Positions 45,080 through 57,007 of a stretch of DNA of 64,000 nt are shown here, piece after piece (position 1 is the stretch's first letter; every line of letters begins with the position of its first letter). The position numbers and the translations under genes are program-made. Source of the stretch: Erinaceus europaeus (lineage: Eukaryota; Chordata; Mammalia; Eulipotyphla; Erinaceidae). The notes below the pieces were generated by a model. That model ran no database searches and was not told the origin of the DNA. It saw only the letters and a program-made list of their open reading frames with translations. The stretch covers positions 76,898,803-76,962,802 of the forward strand of contig NC_080179.1 in NCBI RefSeq assembly GCF_950295315.1, written 5' to 3'.

Positions 45080-46295
45080 AAGCAAGCAAGTAGACAGACC
45101 CAATAAGATGCCATAAAGTACCTAATGAAATAGTTTCTACATAGAGCTAGTTACTCTCCTCACCTACTTCCTATTACATGCCCCTCAATCACTCCAAAGC
45201 TAACCTTGTCCAATAAAGCAAGGACTACAAAAGCTGAATAAGGGCAAGAGACTCGTATACTTTAATGACTCTTTAGTCACTAACAGGCCTCCCCATCACT
45301 TGAGGCCCTAAACAGGGAGTACTGGGATTCCCACACAGACATGATGGGCCTAGACCTCTAACAGATCCCTCTAGCCGCTGTCACAGTCATCTCCATCAGG
45401 AACGACATAATGGACCCCTTTGTGGGCCCCTATAGGACCTTGCCCCCAATATGGATCAGCAATGGTAGGGAATGGTCTATTCTTCAAAGGGAAGTTGGGC
45501 AACATACCCTACTGCCACACAAGGAAGATGGGTCCTGAAATTAGTGCAGCCTGGAATGTTCCTAGCTGTGACTACAGAATGTCAGGTCATATCTACAGGG
45601 ATGCAGAAGTTACATAGGCCCCTGTGAGGAACGTGGGCCATAGATCAAACCCATGAGGTTTACAGTTAACAACATTCATATATTTTTTCCATATTTGGGA
45701 GCTACTCTCTGCCTTGATGCAGCTTTCTAGCCCTTTTTCCAGCTATGACACCATATCCCCAGACAATAACCTGGGACTACTGCATATTAGACGTCAGGTT
45801 CAGGCAAAGTCTAATAAAATCATGGGCCCCGTAGAATATACCTAAAATAGACCTACTAGCTTTTTCAAAACGGAGACCCCAAATCTCATCTGCTACATTC
45901 TTGCCTCTAGATTCACAGTTAGCTCTTTTTCAGCCACCAGGTTCCAAATGCCATGATGCCAACCTGACTTCCCTGGGCAGACGACCCCAGCAATGTGTCC
46001 TGGAGCCCACCTCCCTAGATCCTTGCCCCTCTAGGTAAAGAAAGAGATAGACTAGGAGTATGGATTGACCCATCAATGCCCATTATCAGCTGATAAGCAA
46101 TTACAGAAGCCAGACCTTCCACCTTCTGCTCCCCATAATGACCCTGGGTCCATACTCCCAGAGGGATAAAGAATAGGAAAGCTGTCAGGGGAGGGGATGG
46201 GATATGGAGTTCTGGTGGTGGGAATTATGTGGAGTTGTACCCCTCTTATCCTATGGTCTCGTCAATGTTTCCATTTTATTAATAAAAAGAAAAAA
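45080..46295 (+). mobile_element. Second L1 3'-UTR copy in tandem
   Basis: Starts at the point matching 44178 ('agcaagcaagtagacagac') and runs to a final AATAAA at about 46280. It contains about 390 bp (45255-45650) absent from the first copy. Confidence 0.75.
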
Positions 46296-46329
46296 GAAAA
46301 TAAAGAAAGAAACCAAATAATAAAAGAAA

Positions 46330-46720
46330 GTGATAGACATAACATAATGCTCAGGGTAGCAATTAACATTCATGCACCAGATGTGGGTCCATAAAAATAT
46401 GTCACACAGCTACTGAGAGAATTCCACAAAAACACTGAGACCAACACAGTAATAGTAGGAGATTATAACACCCTACTTTCTCAATAGACAAGTTATCCAG
46501 GCAAAGAATTGATAAAGAAACAAGAAAATTAATCAAAGTGATGGGTACACAAGACCTATTGGACATCTTCAGAGAAATTCACCAAGAAACCGGAATACAC
46601 ATTTTCTTGAGTCCACATGGAACATTATCAAAGACAGACCACAAGCTAGGCTACAAAGGCAGTATCAGCACATTCAAAAGCATTGCAATCATATCAAGAA
46701 CCTTCTAGGAACCAATGGGA
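46330..46720 (+). pseudogene. L1 ORF2 endonuclease fragment, broken
   Basis: Frame-by-frame reading shows INIHAPDVG, a VGDYNT motif and an SKTDHKLGY motif, corresponding to the NIYAPN, GDFNT and S.IDH motifs of L1 AP-type endonuclease. Stops interrupt it and no RT follows. Confidence 0.65.
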
Positions 46721-47154
46721 GTAAACTAACACATCTACATCAAACTGAAAGTTTAGAAACAGACTCAAAATATGGAAACTCACCAGTACATGGGTTAACT
46801 ACTATTGGATCAAAGAGGAGATTCATGAAAAAATTTAAAATGTTACCGGAAACAAATGAAAATGAAGATTTGCTCTTAGAAACAGTATTCTTTATCTTCC
46901 CAGATAAGTTGTTGCTTAAGGAAAAATCTAGAGAAACACAGGACTTAAAAAAATGCAAAATGACTAAAATTAAGGGAAGTAAATTTTACAGAAAGAGGGA
47001 TTTTTTGGTATCGTGAATCAGGTAGTTTTTTAACTCAGAATTTTAGATTTGCTCATTAACTTTTTCCCCTAGCACAAATAACAGTTCAGAGAAAACTGAT
47101 TATTTGTAAGTAATAAATGGTCCAGTTAATTGCTAAAGATGTAAATTGAAACAG
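46721..47154. other. UNC13C: Unassigned intron
   Basis: Two overlapping opposite frames at 46740-47016 lack recognisable domains. Confidence 0.4.
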
Positions 47155-47420
47155 TCCTCCACACTGCAACAGCTCTGTCTCCCCCAACCTTGCATTTCTT
47201 CGCCCATCATGTACCAGGACCCCGGCGCCCCTGTACTTCATGCCTGTCACTCCTTCCCCAGAGTCCTTTGCTTTGGTGCAACACACATACGCACACGGCC
47301 CAACTGCCACCTGTGTAGTGCCACCTGTGTTTTCCCTTACCATGCTTGCATCTTAGTTACCACCTGTTAATCGTCAGTGTCTGTCCTTTCTCTGGCCTAT
47401 CTCCATGACGCTCTTGAGGT
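47155..47420 (-). mobile_element. L1 3'-UTR fragment, antisense
   Basis: 'ccccagagtcctttgctttg' followed by 'gtgcaacacac' is antisense to the 'caccaaagcaaaggactttg' wording at 4210. Confidence 0.6.
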
Positions 47421-48042
47421 CTAAGACATGGCACGGGAGAAGCCTTCATCTTGTTAACAGCTGAACAGTATGCCCACTTTGGGTAACGGGGAAACAGGTG
47501 TAACTGCTGCTGGGCTAGCTTGTCCAATAGCTTGCAGAATAGGAAAAACAACTCATCTAACAGGTGGAGCAGTGGTTAGTAGAAGCAAGGTGTTTGGAGC
47601 CACACAGGAGGCTCCTTCAGAGTTGAAGAGGATCTGGGCCAAGCAGAAGGTCCACAGGGACGTCCTCATTCAGTCCACTGCCACTCTGCTACTCTCATCA
47701 TTTCTCATCTGCCTCCCCAGTCTCTCTTCTCCAATTACACTGGCAGCTCCTCTTCTTGATTCCTGCCCATCTCCTAGCTTCCGTTCACACCTCATATTGA
47801 GTTCTTTGTCATTAGTAATCACATCCTACAGCCATCTCCAAACTCAAAGCCTTGTGATGCCTTTTATCTCTGTGAACTGCCTCAATCTCTTGATTGCTCT
47901 GTTGGGTTCTAGACAGCAAGTGTGATTTTTCCTAGACTAAACAACCTTTCTCACTAGGTGGCCTCAACCAGGAAGTTTAAGAGCAGTTTAATTTTATAAC
48001 AAGTCATGAGTGGGCAAGCACAATAATTAACCAGTTGAAGAC
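47421..48042. other. UNC13C: Unassigned intron, possible MIR scrap
   Basis: 'gtggagcagtggttagtag' at 47562 resembles a MIR head. The 151-codon frame at 47470-47925 has no domain or codon support and is not called. Confidence 0.35.
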
Positions 48043-48055
48043 CCACCTTTAATTT

Positions 48056-48333
48056 TTTTTTTAATTTTTATTTATTTATTCCCTTTGTTGTTTTATTGTT
48101 GTAGTTAATTGTTGTTGTTGTTGATGTTGTTGTTGGATAGGACAGAGAGAAATGGAAAGAGGAGGGGAAGACAGAGAGGGGGAGAGAAAGACAGACACCT
48201 GCAGACCTGCTTCACCGCCTGTGAAGCGACTCCCCTGCAGGTGGGGAGCCGGGGGCTCGAACCGGGATCCTTATACTGGTCCTTGTGCTTAGCACCACCT
48301 GCGCTTAACCCTCTGCACTACCACCTGACTCCC
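48056..48333 (-). mobile_element. Type A SINE with target-site duplication
   Basis: Antisense copy flanked by CCACCTTTAATTT at 48043-48055 and CCACTTTTAATTT at 48334-48346. Confidence 0.92.
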
Positions 48334-48346
48334 CCACTTTTAATTT

Positions 48347-48548
48347 ATTAATAGATAATTATTTTGGATAAAGACAAAGAGAAAATGAGAGGCAAGGACG
48401 AGACAGGGAGAGAGAGACACCAGCAGCATTGCTTCACCAGGTATGAAGCTTCCACCTCCCGTGCAGGTAGGGAGCAGGTTCTTAAACCCTGGGGGCCTTG
48501 CACACTGTAATGTAAGTGCCCAGCCAGGTGCACTACTACCTGGCTCCA
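48347..48548 (-). mobile_element. Type B SINE
   Basis: Antisense 'ggataaagacaaagagaaaa' to 'gcactactacctggctcc', immediately after the type A duplication. Confidence 0.82.
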
Positions 48549-48629
48549 ACTGAAATAATGGTATTTTAAAAAGCATGACTTAGGAAGTCTCTAGTGGAAT
48601 ACCTTAAAGGAATACCTTTCCTGTTTGTT

Positions 48630-48995
48630 TTTAGAATGGTGACAGAAAGGCAGAGAGGCAGAGAGAGATAGATAGGTTGAGAGACAGAGAGAGAGATAAG
48701 TCAAGACAGAGAGAAACAGATGAGAGAGAGAAATAGATAAGGAGAGAGACATAAATAAGGAGAGAGATAAGGAGAGAGAGAAATAGATAAGGAGAGAGAT
48801 AGATAAAGAGAGAGAGATAAGGAGAGAGAGAAATAGATAAGGAGAGAGATAGATAAAGAGAGAGATAAGGAGAGAGAGAGAGGGAGGGAGAGAAAAAACG
48901 GTAGCACCAAAGTTTGCTTTAGTGCTGTGTGGGCTGGGGTGTGAACTCATCCATGGCAGAGCAGCAAGCTAAATAAGCTGTTTCGCCAGCCCCAC
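48630..48995 (-). mobile_element. Type F SINE with expanded GAGA tract
   Basis: Antisense type F ends ('aaagtttgctttagtgctgt', 'gtttcgccagccccacc') after about 250 bp of GAGAGATAAG-type repeat. Confidence 0.65.
48640..48893 (+). repeat. GAGA/GATA-rich tract
   Basis: Repeating 'ggagagagataag' and 'gagaaatagataa' units. Confidence 0.93.
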
Positions 48996-49034
48996 CATTT
49001 TCTGAAATGTCTATAAACAAATGAAAGTGTTGGG

Positions 49035-49245
49035 AGGAGCCAGGCAGTGGCACAGCTGGTTGAGCACATATGTTACAATGTGCAAGGATGCAGGTTCAAG
49101 CCCCTGGCCCCCACCTTCAGGAGGAAAACTTCACAAGTGGGGAAGTAGTGCTGCAGGTCTCTCTCTTTGTCTCTCCCCCTCTGTCTTTCCTTTCCTCTGG
49201 ATTTCTCTCTATCTCTATCAAATAAATTAATTAAATATTTCAAAA
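49035..49245 (+). mobile_element. Type B SINE
   Basis: 'ggcacagctggttgagcaca' head and AAATAAATT tail. Approximate duplication AAATGAAAGTGTTGG / AAATGAAAGCACTGG. Confidence 0.88.
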
Positions 49246-49502
49246 AATGAAAGCACTGGAGGAAATGTGGACAGAGAACATGGCCAGGAGGCACCAGTCT
49301 GAGCATCCTTACTGAGGGAACGTTCACACCAGCACAGCTCCTAGTGACACATGTGAAGAGCACAGCTACCTGAGAAATACACTTGACCAAGACAGTCTCT
49401 AGCTAGTGATCAACTAGGGGAGCGTGAACGGTGAGAGAATAAGTTAAACATAATAAGGAAAGGAAGAAAGCAGGATAACACAAAGGTAAAACGCTCTACA
49501 AG

Positions 49503-49780
49503 GGGAGTCTGGCAGTAGCACAGCAGGTTAAACGCACGACCAGCGTAAGGATCCCGGTTGAGGTCCCGGCTCCCCACCTCCAGGAGAGTCGCTTCACAGG
49601 CGGTGAAGCAGGTCTGCAGGTGTCTGTCTTTCTCACTCCCTCTCTGTCTTCCCCTCCTCTCTCCATTTCTCTCTGTCCTACCCAACAACGACCACAACAA
49701 CAATAATAACTACAACAACAATGAAAAACAACAAGGGCAACAAAAGGGAAAATAAATAAATATAAAAAAATTTAAAAAAT
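49503..49780 (+). mobile_element. Type A SINE with target-site duplication
   Basis: Carries a deletion in the head between 'aaacgcacg' and 'accagcgtaagg'. Duplication GCTCTACAAG at 49493-49502 (one base differs in phase) and 49781-49790. Confidence 0.9.
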
Positions 49781-49790
49781 GCTCTACAAG

Positions 49791-50945
49791 AAAGTAACCA
49801 TGGCTTTAGGAAATAAGTACATGGCGTGGATACTGTAAGAGAAAAGGGAGCTGAGTCAGGATGAAAAGGGTTTAGACACATCACAATCCAAGGTGTGAAG
49901 ATCTTAATTGGGTTCTGCCTTAAAACAAAGCAACATAAAAATGGATCTAAGAGGAAAAAAAGGATCATTAAGGGAAAATGGTGACACCATCACTAATAAA
50001 ATAATATAAAAAAAGAAAATAGATGAAATGAGATTAGATTTGTTATGGCAGTGAAAGCCACAAAAGAAGGTCACAAGTATCATTTAACCTGCTACTTTTC
50101 TATATGCTGGAAACATTTTGTAACGAAACCCCCTTTTAAAATGAGTAGAAAGCAGCTTGAATAGATAAAAAATAAGATATTTTTAAAACAAACAAACCAA
50201 CGAAACAGGCACTAAATAAAACCAAAGCTTACTGTTATTTGTAATAACAACACTCATATAAGCAAAAAAAAAAGAAAAAAAGCCATTGTATTTACATAGA
50301 AATGGAAAAACAGTAAGAAATACCACAGTCTTTTGGTGGTGGGAATGGTGTGTATGTACAAAAAAAAAAAAAGAAAAAAAAGAAATGGAAAAACATAGCT
50401 TCTTATATTAAGATAATTCACCAAAGTAAAAAGGGAGTTTAAATGGACAGATGAGAAAATATGACAAAATCTGGACAATTCTTGAATTTGGAATTATGGG
50501 TTTATGGCTCTGTTGTATAATGTTATTAGTGTGAGGGACAATTTTGTGACAGTTTTTAAAATGCAAAAATGATTTTAAAAACAAAAATAAAGTTAAAGCA
50601 TATTCAAGAAGTCAATAGCTCAAGTAACTGAACAACATTAGTTCAAAACAGGAAGAACAAGATGTAAATTCATGATCAAAGCAGCTTAAATCTCATCTCT
50701 CTGCCTCAGCAAATGAAATGCACTTTACTTCAAAGCAACCATATAAAAATGGTTTAACTCATCTAGCAGTCTAATAAAATGAAGCCAGCATGTTTCATCT
50801 TTGCAAGTGAAATAGATTTAACAATTTTAGACTATTTGACTCAGAGAAAGAAGAAACAATGGAAGATATTTGGAAACAGCAATAAGTGTAGGTGTGAGAA
50901 AAAAAGGAGAAGGTAGAACTATAGAAAAAAAAGGGATATATATAA
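49791..50945. other. UNC13C: A-rich intron
   Basis: No exon; some L1-3'-end-like wording near 50330-50360 ('ttttggtggtgggaatggtg'). Confidence 0.4.
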
Positions 50946-50949
50946 ATGA

Positions 50950-51110
50950 TAGTCAACTTAAATCTGTGATCTTGGGAGAACCACTGCAATTTCCAGTGGA
51001 GGGGATGGGGACACAGAACTCTGGTGGTGGGAAAAGTGTGGGATTGTACCCTGTTACCTTGGTACTTTTGTAAATCACTGATAAAGTACTTACAAGAAAA
51101 ATTTGGACCA
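50950..51110 (+). mobile_element. L1 3'-end fragment
   Basis: 'gaggggatggggacacagaa' and 'ctctggtggtgggaaaagtg' match other L1 3' ends. Confidence 0.65.
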
Positions 51111-51376
51111 TTTTATACTTAGCATACTGGATCCTGTCTGAGGAGAAAAGAAGTGTCTTTACTGTCATCATAATTCCAAAAGAAGCTGAGATAAAATAAA
51201 TAGTAATAAGACAAATGAAACTCATAGGCTCAATATAGGTGTGATTGTGACTGTATTTCTTCAGCATTTGAAAAACAAAATCAGTATAAAGTCACAACAG
51301 TGTGTGAGAAATTGAGAGTCAGTTACAATGTGCATTTAGGAAGAAATAGATTTTTCTCTCTTTCAAGCCTACATTG

Positions 51377-51401
51377 TACTCTTTCTTTCTTTTTCTTTTT
51401 T

Positions 51402-51432
<31 letters not shown>

Positions 51433-51751
51433 GGCTCCAGGGTTATTGCTGGGGCTCCATGCCTGCACTGCAAATCCACTGCTCCTGGAGGAATTTTTTT
51501 TTTTTTTTTTTTTTACCTTTTGTTGCCATTGTTGCTATTACTGTAGTTGTTGTGGGTTGCTGACAGATAGAAATAAAGAGAGGAGAGGAAGAAAGAGAGG
51601 GGAAGAGAAAGATAGACACCTGCAGACCTGCTTCACTGCCTGTGAAGCAACCCCCTTGCAGGTGGGGAGCCGGGGGCTCGAACTGGGATCCTCACTCCCA
51701 CCCTTGCAATTCACGCCATGTGTGCTTAACCCGCTGGCTACTGCCTGGCCC
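51377..51751 (-). mobile_element. Long-form type A SINE with target-site duplication
   Basis: Long T tail, 'agggttattgctggggctcc' module, second T run, then type A body. Duplication CCTACATTG at 51368-51376 and 51752-51760. Confidence 0.92.
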
Positions 51752-52021
51752 CCTACATTGAACATTTTCTACAGTTCATATTTAACTGATGATATTCAAA
51801 AAGACTTCCACAACTGACTGTACAATTATATGCTTATAAACTTCATGGAAATAATATAGACAGTGATGTGTGTGTGTGTTTGTGTATGTTTCATACATAT
51901 ATATGTAACTTCTCTATGAGTTTACTCTTGCAGTTAATGATACCCATATATAATAAACCAACTTTATCATCTTACATTCTTCCTTCATACTCCATTCAAT
52001 GAAGTTAGTAAAAAAATATCT

Positions 52022-52790
52022 GGGGGCCAGGTGTCGGGCAGACCCCCTGCTCCATCCTCCATTGCTGACACTATGGTCCATTTACATAATCATTGTTTTG
52101 CCTGAAAGATCCCCACCACATTATCCCCTCAGGGTATTGCTAATTCCCACCAGTTAAAACCATCCCAACAGATGCTAAGAATGCTTCCACCTTCCCAGTA
52201 TGCCTTTTGTCTCTTTCCACCCCCTTTCCGAGCCATTTCCGTTCCCGACTTGCCACTTCCTGTTTTTACCCCATAAAACCCACTTCTGTTCCTGGTTTCA
52301 CTCTCTTTTCTCTCCCGCACTCTGACCTGGAGAAGGGCTGGTGTGCAGAGCGGGAGACGGCCATTGCAGGTTGGCGCCACGTGGCCTAACCCGCTGTGCT
52401 CACACCCGACTCTGGGGCTTCCGCATTAATAAAGAATTGTGTTACCATGCCACCACAAGTTCCTGGTCTCTCGCCCATGAAGCTAGCCTGGCAGCCAGGT
52501 GGTAGCTCACACATCTGGTTAGCATACATATTACCTTTCACAAGGACTTGCATTCAAGCCCCCAGTCCTCATCTGATGGGGGAAAACTTCATGAGTGATG
52601 GAGTAATGTTTCAGGTATCTCTCTCCCTTTCTAGACTTCTTTCTCTCTCTCTCTTGATCCCTCTCTCTCACCCTCTATCAAAACAGAAAGAAAGAAAGAA
52701 AGAAAGAAAGAAAAAAACTGGCCACCAATAATGATGACACTGTTCAGGTACTGAGCCTCAGCTATAACCCTGGTGGCAAGACAAAATATT
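52022..52790 (+). mobile_element. Type C SINE split by an LTR
   Basis: 'gggggccagg' (52022-52031) continues at 52494 with 'gccaggtggtagctcacaca'. 3' module 'tggccaccaataatgatgac' follows an (AAAG)n run at 52682-52712. Confidence 0.8.
52032..52493 (+). mobile_element. Solo LTR of an endogenous retrovirus containing SINE-like sequence
   Basis: A 462-bp sequence starts TGTCGGGC and ends CTGGCA, bounded by the 6-bp repeat GCCAGG at 52026-52031 and 52494-52499. It has a CATAAAAC box near 52271 and AATAAA at about 52427. Its 3' end ('gaagctagcc') resembles the LTR at 6984-7390. Positions 52371-52412 look like an antisense type A SINE head. No viral genes. Confidence 0.82.
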
Positions 52791-53221
52791 GGTTCATCAC
52801 CTTAATTTGATATGACCTTACATTTTATCATCTTATCCAAGACCCACATATCTTCTTACTGGGTAACTGTTATAAGCACTTAAATATTATATCTCCAGTT
52901 TCAGAAGGAAGAAATTAATAAAAAGGATGAAGTCAATTTACTTTGAAACCCAAGTCAATAGAGAAATTCAATAAAACCAAGAACTATTTGCTTTTTTTTT
53001 TTTTATAAGACCAACAAAACTCATAAGTGCCTAGCCAGTTGAACAGAATAAAATTGAGAGTAGATACAAAAAAATCAATATTAAGTATGGAGAGGGAACA
53101 TCATTTTAGGCTTTATAGATACTCAAAGGATGGTAAGGGTTTTCATGAACACCTACATTATAGCAAACAACCACTTAGATTAAAATCCTAAGAAGACATA
53201 CTACAAAACTTATCAAGAGAT
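52791..53221. other. UNC13C: Unassigned intron
   Basis: Nothing recognised. Confidence 0.4.
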
Positions 53222-53418
53222 TATTATTATTTTGCCAACAGTGGGTCTTCACCATACCAGATTGACTTCTTTCAGACAGAAAGACAGAATCAGAGATAGA
53301 GAGAAGGACACTACAGCACTTCCACTTCTCACAGTGCCCTCAGGGCAGGATACAAACCTGAGTCCTACCCAGGCCAGAGCAAGTGCTCTAGCCAAATGAA
53401 CTCTGTTGCTGGGTCCTC
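53222..53418 (-). mobile_element. Type C/F SINE, antisense
   Basis: 'tttcagacagaaagacagaa', 'gacactacagcacttccact' and 'tctagccaaatgaactctg'. Confidence 0.6.
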
Positions 53419-53739
53419 TGGAAGGAGTTGTCAAGGACTGAACCCAGGACCTTATACATTGTGAAATATGCCCTCTGTCACTGACCCCACAAAAGCTTTG
53501 TAAGTTGGTTTGAGACAGACAAAGATGGCCACATAAGGGGGAATGTGAACTTCCCTGCATCCCTGGATGCACAGATTTTACTGCAGTTTATCTTGGAGTA
53601 ACCCAGAAACTGAATCGCTTTTACACGCTAGGTGGAAGGGAAAAACCTACATCAAAATGTAGAAAATCAGAAAAGCTCACACAACTACCACCGATAATCC
53701 CAAGCCTGGTAAGGCACCACAGAGGGACTATCACACAAA

Positions 53740-53886
53740 TTTTTTATTTTTACACAAGACAGTGAGGCAGAGACAAAGAGATCACAGCATGGAAGTTTCC
53801 CTCGATGCAGTTGGGGTTGGGATTGAGCTGGGTCACAGCACACAGCAAAACAGTGCACTACCCAAATGAGCGATTTTACCACCCCT
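53740..53886 (-). mobile_element. Type F SINE
   Basis: 'gatcacagcatggaagtttc', then 'gcactacccaaatgagcgat' in antisense. Confidence 0.65.
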
Positions 53887-54154
53887 AACATCCCAACTTT
53901 CAAAGTTCCTACATGAGGTACAGACAGTCAAAACACCTAGCTCAGAAGCCAACAAGTTTCATAGGACTACAGGATATCAAGAAGCCATTGCCAATGGAAA
54001 AACCCCATAAAGTTCAGTGCAGAAAAAAATCAAAAACAAAAGCAGGCAACACTTTCTAATTTTCCAGTCTTTTGTAGAAGGCACTTGACTGCATAATTTA
54101 AAAAAATGATTGAAGGTCTAATTTCTTTTTAATACATCTTTTTTAATTTTAGGA

Positions 54155-54352
54155 GTATTATTTATTTATAAGATAAAGACAGAAGGAAATTGAGGGGAGG
54201 AGAGATGGAAAGGGAGAGAGACAGAGAGATGTCTGTAGCTCTGCTTCACCACTTTAAAACCTTCTCCATTGCAGGTGGGCACTGAGGCCTTGAACACAGA
54301 TGTCTGTGCATTGTAACATGTGTGCTCACAGGTGTGCCACGGACTGGCCCAA
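54155..54352 (-). mobile_element. Type B SINE
   Basis: 'taagataaagacagaaggaa' to 'gtgccacggactggcccaag' in antisense. Confidence 0.8.
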
Positions 54353-54434
54353 GAGACTGATTTCTATTATGGCGTGGCTGAAATGCTATGGGGTCATACT
54401 TACTGGGCATGCTCCCTCTGGCCCACTCTAGTAA

Positions 54435-54485
54435 TAAATGTGACACGTTCCTTTCAGTCTCCCTGAAAGGAACGTGTCACATTTA
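54435..54485. repeat. Perfect 23-bp inverted repeat with 5-bp loop
   Basis: Left arm 54435-54457 (starts TAAATGTGACACG) is the exact reverse complement of right arm 54463-54485, with loop TCTCC. The pairing stops abruptly at both outer ends. Confidence 0.97.
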
Positions 54486-54579
54486 GCTTCTCAGTTTTTA
54501 TGTCTACACACCAAAGGACTTGTCGCCATTTCACCTAGCTCTGATAACCAGCAGGGTTTAAGTTAACAAGACCCATACA

Positions 54580-54850
54580 CTGGGAGCTGACAAGTGCCTC
54601 ACTCATTACCATGTGCAAGGACCAAGGCAGACCCAGGACGACACTTGGATGTGTCACTAGGAGAGAGGTTTGATCAGCAGTGGAGTGGTGCTGTGAGGCC
54701 TTTCATTTTGTCTTCCTTTCTCTTTCAATTTCTCATCTCTTTTACCTTCTATAGAGAAGAAACAAACAAACAAATAGCTTCCAGGAGCAGTATAGTAGTA
54801 TAGGCACTGAGTCCTAGCACTAACCCTGTTGTCAATAAGATGAAAAAAAA
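54580..54850 (+). mobile_element. Type C SINE
   Basis: 'attaccatgtgcaaggacca' and 3' module 'ataggcactgagtcctagca'. Confidence 0.75.
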
Positions 54851-55387
54851 ATGAAGAAGACAAAGACAAGGGAAGCACAGACACACAGGACTACAGGAAA
54901 TAGCTTTAAAAAAGACGCAGAAGCATTACTTCCCCTCCTGTCATTCTTATGATTGACTGTACACCTATGTGCAACATCTCCCATTTTCTCTCTGGAAGGG
55001 ATTTAACTATATACTTCCCCAGCTAATGATTTAAGTTTTATTATCTGCATAGTCAGTAAGAAAGTGTTGACAATGATTCTCCCCTTTGGGATGCTGATGA
55101 GTCAATGATAAACCTTCAAATAATAGAAATACTAAGAGAAATGGAAATGACTTGAATAATCACCAAAGCCTGAGACTTGAAAAATAAATAGGATCTCAGG
55201 TCAGGAAGATTAATGAGGTTCATTCTCTATAAAAGACAAGTCATGAGTTGGGAAGGTATACATTATTTATTGCACAGAAAACAAGACAGAGAGTTAAGGA
55301 AAAAGAAGAAATAGGGAAACAATCTTACAACAACAACAACAACAGCAAAGATAAATTGTGAGGAATAAATCTTCATAAAGAATAGTG
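54851..55387. other. UNC13C: Unassigned intron
   Basis: A short (CAA)n run near 55328; otherwise nothing recognised. Confidence 0.4.
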
Positions 55388-55512
55388 AGGGTGGGAGTAG
55401 ATACCAAGATGATTATGCAAAAATGACTTTCACTCCTGAGGCTCCAAAGCCCCAGGTTCATTCCCCCACACCATCATAAGCCAGAACTGAGTAGTGCTCA
55501 TGTAAAAAGCTT
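55388..55512 (+). mobile_element. Type E SINE
   Basis: 'gatgattatgcaaaaatgac', 'ctgaggctccaaagccccag' and 'ccatcataagccagaactga'. Confidence 0.8.
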
Positions 55513-55524
55513 ACAGGTATTTTT

Positions 55525-55740
55525 GGGGCCAGGCAGTGGCAAACTGCTTAAGCACCTACATTACAGTGCATAAAAACCCAGGTTCAAGCCCCTGGGTCCT
55601 CACCTGCAGGGGGAAAGCTTCATGAGTGGTAAAGTAGGGCTGCAGATGTCTCTCTGTTTCTATTCATCTCTCTATCTTCTCCCTCTCAATTTCTCTCAGT
55701 CTCTATCCACTCATAAATAAATAAAGATATTTTTTAAAAA
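55525..55740 (+). mobile_element. Type B SINE
   Basis: 'gccaggcagtggcaaactgc', 'cacctgcagggggaaagctt' and AAATAAATAAAG tail. Confidence 0.88.
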
Positions 55741-56074
55741 AGATATGTGATTTAGCAAGAGCTCAAATGCATGATTAGAAAGATGTTTGTTGCTATGCCT
55801 CATATTGGTTTGGTCTCCTTCCCCCCGCCAGGAGAATTGGTTTGGCCCTTGCTAGTTTCGTGCCCCTCTTTCTCCCCGCCCCCTGTGCTAAGGAGGGCCA
55901 GAGAAAGGAAGAAATAGAAAGAAAGGAGTCAAGGGCCTTGGTCTTGCCTGGGGTAAGATACCTGTGTCTTTCTGCTAATGCTTGCATTTGCCTAATAGTT
56001 ACCTCTTAGAATTGCTTCTTTTTAGCTTGCCTTAGGACTGTGTGGAGCCAGTCTATACTGACTCAATCTTCAGA
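55741..56074. other. UNC13C: Unassigned intron
   Basis: Nothing recognised. Confidence 0.4.
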
Positions 56075-56600
56075 CTGACTGTTGGGGAATTTTATGAATT
56101 TTATTCTATAATCATTATTACTTGTGCTTGTCTCTCCTCCCCCCCTCTCCAACTGGAGCAAAAGTAGCCATTGCTGCTGCTTTCACTGACAGGTGACTGG
56201 GTGGGCTACACATTCTGGGAGGGACTCCCCCCTCCCTTTACTTCTCTTTCCTTAAAGCTGATCTGAAAAATCTCTTCCCTTTCACTGCTTTTTTTTTTAA
56301 ATTTCCATTTCATGCACTGGCACTCATTCGTGAATTATCTCGTAGAAGTCTGACTGAGAGTAGATTCCTTCTTCTTCTCCTCCTTTCCCTCTCTCTCCCC
56401 TGTGTCTCTCTCCTCTTTCCTTTATCTCTCTTCCCACTATCTCTAGAATTTATAGTTGGTTGACAGCTCATTTTTGTACTTGTCTGTTCTTACTTTTCCT
56501 TGTTTCTTTTCTTTCTTTTCCTTTTGTATAGTTGGTTTTGGTTTTTAGAGTGGAGGTGTTGCTTGACTATCTGGTTTTGGTTGAACTGCATTAATCTTTG
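56075..56600 (+). mobile_element. L1 5'-UTR fragment
   Basis: 'ggcactcattcgtgaattat', 'gtagaagtctgact' and the pyrimidine-rich run parallel 41940-42330. No ORF1 follows. Confidence 0.75.
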
Positions 56601-57007
56601 CTTTGGCCGCTAGTATACCAAGAAAGGTAATGTGTGAAAACTGATATCCAAAGAAGTCAGATATTTTGCACAAGTCCCATAACTAGTGGCATTTTGATCA
56701 CATGATGATTTTAGACACCTCTAAGAAGCTTTACTTCTAGGACATAAATTTGGGCATATCTGTTTGGTTTGCTAGCTCATTTGTAAGTTCCATGCATGAA
56801 ATCATTGATTTAGGTTATTTATTTGTTCTACTAAATATCATTAAATTTGCTAAATAGAGAACATAGAACCATGTTGAAAGCAGACTTTTTCAGACAATTT
56901 TTAAAACTGAAGTATCATTGCATCTTGACATTGTATAGGCTCTAAGTGTGTTCATAAAAGGTCAGTATGTGTCTCCATTTGTCTTTACTGTTAAAAAGTT
57001 ACAATGG

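Noticed and set aside
47470..47925. 151-residue open frame
   Set aside because: No domain, no splice context, low-complexity Ser/Leu composition; consistent with chance.
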